NCBI RefSeq assembly: GCF_964355755.1
Contig: NC_092673.1
Coordinates: forward strand, 28,649,001-28,713,000
Origin: Antedon mediterranea
Lineage: Eukaryota > Echinodermata > Crinoidea > Comatulida > Antedonidae
Reading direction: 5' to 3'
Length of the DNA stretch: 64,000 bases
The stretch's first letter is position 1, and every line of letters begins with the position of its first letter. Below, piece by piece: positions 56,281 through 64,000 of this stretch. The translations under genes and the position numbers were made by a program. Under the pieces are notes generated by a model. The model had not been told where the DNA came from and searched no databases. It saw only the letters and a list, made by a program, of their open reading frames with translations.

Positions 56281-56730
56281 AGTAATGAAGTAGTTATAAC
56301 AAAAAATTTGGTTGGGGTTTTTTTTTTTAATTTTCTATCTTCGTTTTTTACTAATGCAAGGCTAACTGTACTATTATAGAGAATATTGGTAACTTTTTAA
56401 GCACATTCTCCTGCGATATTTGTTAGTAAAGCACAAATAAAGTTGTTACATAAAAATGTCGTTCAATATTTATGGTTGCTGGCTAATTGGTAATAAAAAA
56501 TCTACAATATTTATGTTTTTTTTACAATTCAACATCTGATATCCTGTAACCTTGGTACTCTGACTTAACAATGCTATCAATTACAAACATTTTATTTGTT
56601 GCAAACAAATAAAATTGTAAAAATAATGCACGTTTGTGGCGTCAACACTTTTATTCATATAATCCTTCCTTTCTTTAATTGTTTATAAACGTTAGTGTAA
56701 TCATGGACCTATGGTGCAATAAAACAAAAC

Positions 56731-56862
56731 TAAGCTTGGTTCCCACTAGAACGCAATGTACGGACGTAAGCACAACGTAAATAATTTGACCAATCACAAG
56801 CGACTGTTCATCTTGTAAAGTTAACTTGTGTTTTGCATTCTGTCCTTGTGAAAACCAAGATT
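56731..56862. mobile_element. Family B MITE
   Basis: Starts TAAGCTTGGTTCCCACTAG, has GACCAATCACAAGCGA inside and ends AAAACCAAGATTA. The right arm is decayed. Confidence 0.7.
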
Positions 56863-56916
56863 AAAGAAAATTTAAGTTAGGCTATAAACGTTTATTTTAA
56901 TTTTATGAACAATAGT

Positions 56917-57076
56917 AAAGCTCTGTCCACACTACTATCAAACTAGTTTGAAAAAATGTGTGATCTGCCCAAATATGGTAGTGATATACCCAAATATGAT
57001 AGTGATATGACATCATCATGTCCATATATGGGTACATCACTTTTATTTTGTCAGTTTGATAGTGAGCTAAGCTTAA
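56917..57076 (+). mobile_element. Family A MITE, right tip rearranged
   Basis: GTAAAGCTCTGTCCACAC, two internal units and CCATATATGG, ending GATAGTGAGCTAAGCTTA. Lies about 70 bases 3' of the NUP188 stop. Confidence 0.84.
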
Positions 57077-57142
57077 GAGTAGTTCAAACAGAAAAGTTCA
57101 TTGTAATCTTTACTGACAAATTTATAAATATATACATTTATA

Positions 57143-57148
57143 TTTATT
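57143..57148 (-). terminator. NUP188: AATAAA overlapping the NUP188 stop codon
   Basis: On the minus strand the last codons read AAA TAA ATA, so AATAAA overlaps the stop. If used, the 3' UTR would be only about 20 bases. Other TTTATT hexamers (minus-strand AATAAA) occur to the left, for example near 56890 and 56590. Confidence 0.3.
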
Positions 57149-60100
57149 TCAAAATTTGATTGACAAATTGCCTGACAAGATTAAAGTAAGCTTGTTCTTG
57201 ATTGTCTGTGAATGGTCCATGGTGCGATGACGATTTACCAAGAGACAGCGGGCTTGTCACACCCGGTGACGACACGTTCCCTCCACGCCGAAAGAATCTC
57301 TGTAATGTTTGCAGAAATGCGCCCTGATAAAACAATTGTTAAAAACTTGATTGGTACCGTAAATGAAAATTTAGAAAGTTGGTGGAAAAAATAAGGCAGT
57401 GAAAAGACTGCTTTTATAATGAACTGAATGATATTAATAAATACACATGAAAACATAATTATGTTGTAAAAATGTAATCATGTATAATAAAATGACATAA
57501 TAATATTGTATAAACACAACAAACACAGAACAAGAATTCTAAACCGCACAGTGATATACCGAAATTAATTAATTTGAAACGATAAATATGAGGAAATCTG
57601 TGATAATGAGAAAAAGTTGCCCCAACCGAGATTCAAACCCGGAACCTTCTGCTTGATTTATAGATGTCCTAACCATTAAAATATATAAATAAAGGTAATA
57701 CATTTAGTAATTTATTTCTCATTTTCTTTCTTATTGGCACAGAAATGTTGTGTTGTGTGTTGATATATTGATGGTGTGTGTATAAAAAACACTTGTTTTG
57801 ATGTCTGAACAAACAAAAACAACAGAGCACAATAACCACAATCTACTATACAATCTACAGTAATAATTTGTTTGTAAATTATATGATGGCATGGACTAAG
57901 TCACATACATTAAGAAACAAGAGTTGGATACTGGACAGACGCCCACAGTCTGACTGGCACCAACGCTTCCTGTATAAACACACGAATACCCTTAAAACTG
58001 GACATTGTACATTAGTGTCACACGCAACGGGTCAGTTTCATTTGTCCATTGGTATGCCCACAATATACAGTAGATATACTATATCTCAAAATGATTTTAT
58101 TTATATGAACAAAATATAAATATATAAATGGTAAGGATATCAATATTAAATATTCTTGTGGTTGAAAAAGATATGATTTTTTCTATAAATACTACAACAA
58201 TTTATGTTAAAAACATGTATTTTGTAACCAAAATTGAAAGTCTTTTTTAAATGTTGTGAAAAGATATCATTATCAACATAGACATACTAAAAAATGTTTG
58301 AAATAAATTTCTCAGACAGAAAAAACACATTTAAACTTTCTCTAATAAAAGTCAAAGGATATTGTTATAAATATAGAAATTTAAAAAAATAAACAAATAA
58401 AGGATGTCGACAAAAATATATTGTGATTTTTGAAAACCTGTAAATTGACACGAGAATCTGATTTTGATAACAAGTCACTGAAGCGTGTAAGTTGAAAATC
58501 AAGGAACATACTGCACAGTAGCAATGTTATAACAAAAATCAAATCTTCTCGTAAATGAGCAGAAAGGAAGAGTTGATAAAGAAAAAGGAAACAAGCGATT
58601 ACCTAAAGGCATTAACCACTAATTAATGTTGTTTAATATTTATAGAATGCAATCCATCAGTTAGATAATTAAGGACAAGTAATTAATTGGCTGTATTACT
58701 GTTTATTATCATGACCAGGTTTCAAGTAATTTCCTGCCCATGTTATCTGAATCGCGCATAACCATACACGTTAAAAAACAACAACATACACCTTATCTGC
58801 TCATATTCATTCTCTAATCTTGGAAATCATACACGAAGCAATTAAAATGTTTTTCAAAATGTGCAATTTTGCATAACAGGTGTGAGATAGCCTTACAGCA
58901 CCTGTAACTAATTTGAAAAATAATTCCTAAAATATGTAAACTTTTCCTTTTAATTACAAGAATAGATTTTAAAATGTAAGTAAGTTAAAGTTAAATTAAT
59001 GTATTTTTTTTTAGAACAGCTAATAAACATCTACAGTTTGAGGAGTTGTTTTTAGTTTAATTTAAAAAAAAGAAAAACTTACTAATTCTGATCCGAGTTC
59101 CCTCTTTAGAAGCTGTTTGTCTCGTTGTCCAACCGACGTAGGCTCCTTCAGGTAGCGTAGACATTGCGACATTATCAGAAATAACGCATTTTCCAAAACA
59201 AACATAACTACAGATCTGTTAAAAAAAACTTTTTTTATATAACCACTACTGTACATTATTATTATATCCACAACCATCACATTTCACTATCAATTACTAC
59301 TAACTACAACTGTTCAACTAACTAAGTAACTAACTGTTAACTAAGTAACTAACTGTTAAACTAACCAACTGTTAAATTAACTAATTAACTAACTAACTGT
59401 TAAACTAACTAATTACTAACTAACTAACTGTTAAACCATAGAACATACATTAAAGACAAGGAATGGTTTAATGTTTTTAATATGCATTATCTTTACTTAA
59501 AAAACCTCAGAAATTGCAGGGAATTAATTAATATTATTCTTACCTTTGGATAGGTGAGTCCTTAAGTGGTACTAGTCTAGCCTGTGGTGACTTGCTCGGT
59601 GACCTTAGTGGTGATGTACTTCTAACACCCTCAAGCTACAAATATGATACAAATATAAAAGGTAGGAAACATTTTGGCGGTGATATTGATGATAAATATA
59701 TAAATGGAAGGAAATTTAGTATATGAAGCGGATAAAGAAGTTGATACAATAAATGAGATTGACCCAACCTACCTTGCTAAGAAATCTAACACACGTATTG
59801 ATACAAGCAACAAGAGAACCAAACGATGGAGCCGAGTCGTGATCGACTGTTGGACTCGTGAAAGCTAACGCAAATAGTAATGGGTACTCGGATACGTCTA
59901 TAATCTAAAAGAACAATAATTTTAATTTTATTTAGTAATACATATATGATAGTATTTTCTAGATGTAATTGCACTTCACAGTGACCATATTGAATTTTTA
60001 AAAAAAAAATATTATAGAATCTTCAAAGATGGATAGACACCAAAGCTAGAAACGACCATCTCAAAACTTCACTGTTAATGCCCATTTACACTAGGACAAT

Positions 60101-63100
60101 AACTTTCTAATTTTTTTTGTTTTATGTAAAAAAAATGTATGCTTATGTATTCATCAACGTCCTAGTGTAAATGGGCCTTTATCCTAGTACAGTAGCTGTG
60201 AGTCTCAACCATCACATATGAAACGTTAAAGTACAGTCACCACATATACTAAACAAGTGTTTTCTTATAAAAATGTGCATTATATTATATCATTATTTTA
60301 TTAGTGGTGGTTTCATCACTGTTGGTTGTGAACTGAATATATTATATAAAAACATATTAAACTAAACTAAGGGAATGATATTCGATACTCATGCAGTAAA
60401 CATAACTCATGACATAATACATATTGAAATATTGTTGTTTTGTGAACTGAAATGGGTGTGAAACCTTGACCCTATCTAAGGTTAGAAGGAAAACTCACTG
60501 GACTGCAGAGTATTTCTAAGAAATCTGGAGTAAAATGTTTAAGAGCTGCCAAGCCATTGCCAACGATTGTAAACAACCTGTAAGAAGAAAAATGAAAATA
60601 AATGCCATCAAGGAAAAGAAACCTATTAAGACTAAAGTATGTATGTAGAGTACATACTTTAGAACTATGAAATATATGGTAATGTCTGGGTTGAATATTT
60701 CAATATTATGTCATTGGAAATAAAAAAAACATGTCCATACAAAATGGTGTATAATTAATCCTTTCACTTCGCTTAATCAATTATAAAAACACGAAAAGCG
60801 AATCATCTGCTAGAAAATGAAGTCTATTATTTAAATTATGTTACATCTCTTTGTGAAGCCACCTTTCTTATTTCTAATTCACTTTTATTCATATCTATTG
60901 AATGTACAGACAATAAAAAAAGCTCACCCAGACTGCACTGTTTGTAATTCTGTACTAGGCAAATCAAAGTCTTCTGTAGACGTCTGGTGTTGCAGTCTAG
61001 TTAAACTTCCCATACTGTGTACAATCTGTACTTTGTCATCTTTCCCTCCTTTCTTGTCAAACTGATAAATGAATTAATATAGTGTTATCAACAAAAAATG
61101 TAAATGTGGGGAAATTGCACAGAGGTGTGGACAACACATACAACAACTTTCTTCTCCTCTAAAGCTCTGCCTACCTAGGTGACCAAAAAATGTGATATGC
61201 CCATATATGGACATGATGATGTCATATCACTACCATATTTGGGAATATCACTACCATATTTGGGAATACCACTACCATATTTGGGCATATCACACATTTT
61301 TTTTGTTCAACTAGTTTGATAGTGTAAGCAGAGCTTAAGGGTCCCTTTGTGATAAACAGCTGCCACCAAACGGCACTCACTCCAGGAATGCTTTGCATCT
61401 GTGCTAATTGTATAGCTATGGTTTACGGTACCTTTGTGGCCACTCGACTCAACATATATATTTTATGATGTTCTAAAATACAGGGAAACATATTTGTTGT
61501 AAATAGCATTATTATCTACTAACGTTCGTCGATAAATATTTGTTGCAATTTTTTATTTTTTATTTGAATCGCTTTAACAGTATTTTTCACAGCCTATGGT
61601 GCTTTTAATAATATTTTAACATTTTAATAGTATTTTAACATTGCTATTTGCATTTCGATGTACTTTTGCTTTGTTTTTATTGTCTAAATTATGTAACAAA
61701 TTTCCATTTTAAAGTGGACTAATACAATTTCTTGAATCATTTGCAAACACTCATGTTGACTTGTGGTCAGTCATACACAATAAAAGCTCATCAACAAGAT
61801 AATGAGTACAGTACCTCTATAAGATGTTGTAGAAGTCTAGGCCTCATCAGCAAGGCTATAATATGGTGACACAGGTAGCAGACACTGGCCTGGATCTGCT
61901 CAACAGCCTGCGGCATTTGGAACCTCCACTCCTTGAAGTATTTCGACAATTGGAATATAAACTGCATTGTTAGATCGCTTTCCTTCTGACATGATGTAGT
62001 GTAGTTGCTTTCAACTGCTTTCAGACACTGAAAACGTGAATCAAGCTATTATTAGTAATCTTATACATGGTAAGATCATGGAGGAAAGATATACACATAT
62101 AGACATTGTGTTTGTTTTAGTTACTCCAAAACACAGAAATCGTCAATAGAAGTTGGAGATGCTCACACTCGCCAGCGGTACAATGGACTATACACAGAGG
62201 CTTCCGGAAATGATAAGATCAGCACGCAAGGATGCATATTGTAAAATTGTAGCATAGGATGTTTTGTTTTTTAATTAGGTTATAAACAAAAATCAGACCA
62301 AAGCATCTCCTATATATTTCTTTCATGGTAAGATTAAACATAATAATGATTACCCTGGTAAGGTAGTTCTTACCCTCCAACTATAGGGTTAACTGTGCCT
62401 GGGGAAATATCTAAGCCTAACAGCACTACGAGTTTTTAAATTGTATTTTTGAGTATTATATTTTCTGTTCGCACTTTCGGCACAAGCTTTGCTTTTTTAA
62501 ATCTGTGCCCCCTTCAAGTTGTATATTGTAAGAAATGATATTTATGTTTGTTTATGAATGAATGAAATATATGTTATTTTGATTGATTAATGAGATCATG
62601 AGGCTAAGGGTAGCAGAAAAAGGGCCAAATTGAGGCGTGGAATACAAATGCTCTTAGATGCCTGAAAATATGTGCTATGATAAGTGAGATTTAATGTTGT
62701 TATAAGAGTTTGAATACTGTATATTTTAATTTGTATTAAATAGGGCCTCTCAATATCAGTTAACCCACTGGGCTAAACTGGAAGGGTTACCCTCTTGATG
62801 GTTGAAATAAATAAAATATTATAATCTTACCTGTTGCATTCTGTCATGATGGACTCCAAAAAAGTTTAGCGCATCCGTCAGGAAGCCATGTTTTAACGTT
62901 GTGAGCATACCAGTCATTAGGGATAATGACAATCTGTAAACACCAAGCCATGTCACACTACTCTCTGTCTTGTCAGCCTGAGAAAAGAGACAAGATTCAG
63001 AAATTGCAACATGCAGTTGTGGGTACTGATGGTGAGACTTAAACTCTGTCTGTCTAATTTGACAAAAAAGGTGTGATGTGCCCAAATATGGTAGTGATAT

Positions 63101-63667
63101 GCCCAAATATGGTAGTGATATGCCCAAAAATGGTAGTGATCATCTTGTCCACATTTTGTTGTCACATAAAGTTTGATAGTGTAGACAGAGCTTAAAGGCA
63201 AAATAAGTGTGCTATCTTAGTGACCTTAACTCATTCATACATTCATTCAAACTGCATATAAGAGGGAACTCTGGATAACAATGCAACCAGACATGATATT
63301 AGAAGAAGCAGCCTAGATTAGTCTCTACTGGACTGGACTAAGAAGCTACTAATATTAACTAAAGAAATTACCTTAGTTGTTTGTGGTATATTGTTAGTGT
63401 AAACTCGACTCAATGGTAAGCATATATGTTGAATAAGACCAGTCACTTGCAATCCCTCAGCAGCCTAAACATTTAATAAAATCAAAGACAAATATTTATA
63501 AAATTAAATGTTGTGATTGCAGTCTGTTTATAGTCTAAACATAAAAAGCAAATAAAATCTTTTTCCTAATGTTGACAATGCTGATGACCATAACTTACCT
63601 CGGGGAAGGTAGCGATGTCTAAAAATAGCAAGAGGACTGATTCAACGTATTCCAAACCTTTCATAGA
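57144..63667 (-). CDS. NUP188: Nucleoporin NUP188, C-terminal part (last ten coding exons; 5' part beyond window)
   Basis: Exons in transcript order on the minus strand: 63599-63667, 63372-63464, 62831-62977, 61815-62027, 60928-61061, 60499-60577, 59773-59904, 59544-59635, 59083-59215, 57144-57323 (stop TAA). All are GT-AG, with 1272 nt in open frame and 423 C-terminal residues; the vertebrate protein is about 1750. Diagnostic stretches are FLTDALNFFGVHHDR, FKEWRFQMPQ, ALKHFTPD, YPLLFALAFTSP followed by APSFGSL, ENALFLIMSQCLRYL, KRELGSEL and QRFFRRGG. These match the alpha-helical C-terminus of NUP188, a scaffold of the inner ring of the nuclear pore complex (NUP93 complex). A Ser/Pro-rich linker (RSTSPLRSPSKSP) lies about 120 residues from the end. 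The gene starts to the right of the window. Confidence 0.93.
57324..59082 (-). other. NUP188: Last intron of NUP188
   Basis: A 1.76-kb AT-rich intron holding the second tRNA-like copy (57618). An 83-codon plus-strand frame at 57868 shows no features and is taken as chance. Confidence 0.6.
57618..57679 (-). repeat. tRNA-like sequence, second copy of the element at 8582
   Basis: Minus strand: TAATGGTTAGGACATCT, an AAATCAA anticodon loop, TTCCGGGTTTGAATC and GGTTGGGGCA, followed by a short T-run. The anticodon stem is decayed and the 5' acceptor strand is lost. It lies in the last NUP188 intron. Confidence 0.5.
59295..59438. repeat. AACT-rich degenerate tandem repeat
   Basis: Runs of CTAACTAACTGTTAA with variable spacing, in the NUP188 intron between exons 59083-59215 and 59544-59635. 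Confidence 0.75.
60073..60182. mobile_element. Family C element, deleted short form
   Basis: TTAATGCCCATTTACACTAGG to CCTAGTGTAAATGGGCCTTTA, about 110 bp; keeps the ends and a short interior (TTTTGTTTTATGT) of the 23887 element. NUP188 intron. Confidence 0.7.
61161..61339 (-). mobile_element. Family A MITE with three internal units
   Basis: TAAAGCTCTGCCTACC to GTAAGCAGAGCTTAAG; the 21-bp unit is present three times, one of the longest copies. NUP188 intron. Confidence 0.86.
63040..63195 (+). mobile_element. Family A MITE with three internal units
   Basis: TTAAACTCTGTCTGTC to GTGTAGACAGAGCTTAA; CCCAAATATGGTAGTGATAT is repeated three times in tandem, and the CArG segment is partly lost. NUP188 intron. 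Confidence 0.86.
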
Positions 63668-64000
63668 CTAAACAAACAAAAAATAACATTCAGTAAATAG
63701 TATGTAAAAAATGAACAGTACTTTTTTTAAATCGATTTTTAATTTTAAAACTAGAAATTACAACACACGAAACTCATGCCTATCTTATATCACCAAGTAC
63801 TCTCACTTGACTGAGGAGGGGTTAGTGTCACCCAAAGCTCTGTAATTTCTTTCTGGTAGTTGTACTTTATCGTTTTGATTGAGCTCTTTGCTTAATAGCC
63901 ACATCATTGTCATTTTTGTCAGTAATTTGTAACTTTTGATTTATATATTACAACACATGTAGGTATAGACCCACCCACACCTACAGAGTAATGATTAATC

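Larger units (their letters stand above)
48872..57142. other. Intergenic region between the coiled-coil gene and NUP188
   Basis: Eight kilobases with no gene found. It holds five family B copies, four family A copies, the CCAAT-rich tandem repeat (49299), two palindromes (51136, 53889), an 18-bp minisatellite (53208) and an AT microsatellite. The two gene 3' ends face each other across it. Confidence 0.6.

Noticed and set aside
57868-58119. 83-codon plus-strand frame in the last NUP188 intron
   Set aside because: No domain, no splice or promoter signal, and antisense to a well-supported gene.
1-64000. CRISPR arrays, prokaryotic operons, viral genes or toxin genes
   Set aside because: None is visible; the short tandem arrays have no spacer structure and all recognised genes are animal genes with introns.

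Overview
This window is AT-rich, intron-rich nuclear DNA from an animal. No bacterial operon, CRISPR array or virus is visible. Four protein-coding loci can be read exon by exon. (1) A stomatin gene on the minus strand (312-26148) is complete in coding sequence, with four alternative first exons that all splice to one common body. (2) An ODF2/cenexin gene on the plus strand (27486-36787) has 16 coding exons and encodes 836 aa. (3) A small coiled-coil, Ser/Pro-rich gene of unknown identity on the plus strand (46249-48871) has a possible alternative 5' end at 41424-41675. (4) The last ten coding exons of NUP188 lie on the minus strand (57144-63667), and that gene runs off the right edge.

The organism is probably a marine invertebrate, perhaps an echinoderm or another invertebrate deuterostome. 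The support is the close match of the proteins to vertebrate families, the abundance of the octamer TAGGCCTA and the dense short inverted-repeat transposons. The species cannot be fixed from sequence alone. STOM, ODF2 and NUP188 all lie on human 9q33-q34, so the window seems to keep an old animal linkage group.

Layout: 1-26 kb is stomatin with large, repeat-filled introns. About 26.1-27.5 kb is a divergent promoter region shared by stomatin and ODF2. ODF2 fills 27-37 kb and has a family A MITE in many of its introns. The stretch 37-46 kb is mostly intergenic or intronic, with minisatellites and MITEs. The coiled-coil gene's final exon is at 48 kb. The stretch 49-57 kb is intergenic with several MITE families, minisatellites and perfect palindromes. 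NUP188 occupies 57-64 kb.

The most striking non-genic signal is a palindromic, TA-flanked MITE family (called family A here) with about 26 copies in 64 kb. It carries a variable number of internal 21-bp units and often a perfect CArg-type palindrome (CCATATATGG). A second TA-flanked family (B) carries CCAAT boxes. Two further inverted-repeat families (C and D) and one 887-bp element with a Harbinger-like TAA target site are also present. No computation or database search was run; family names rest on recognised protein motifs and exon phases.
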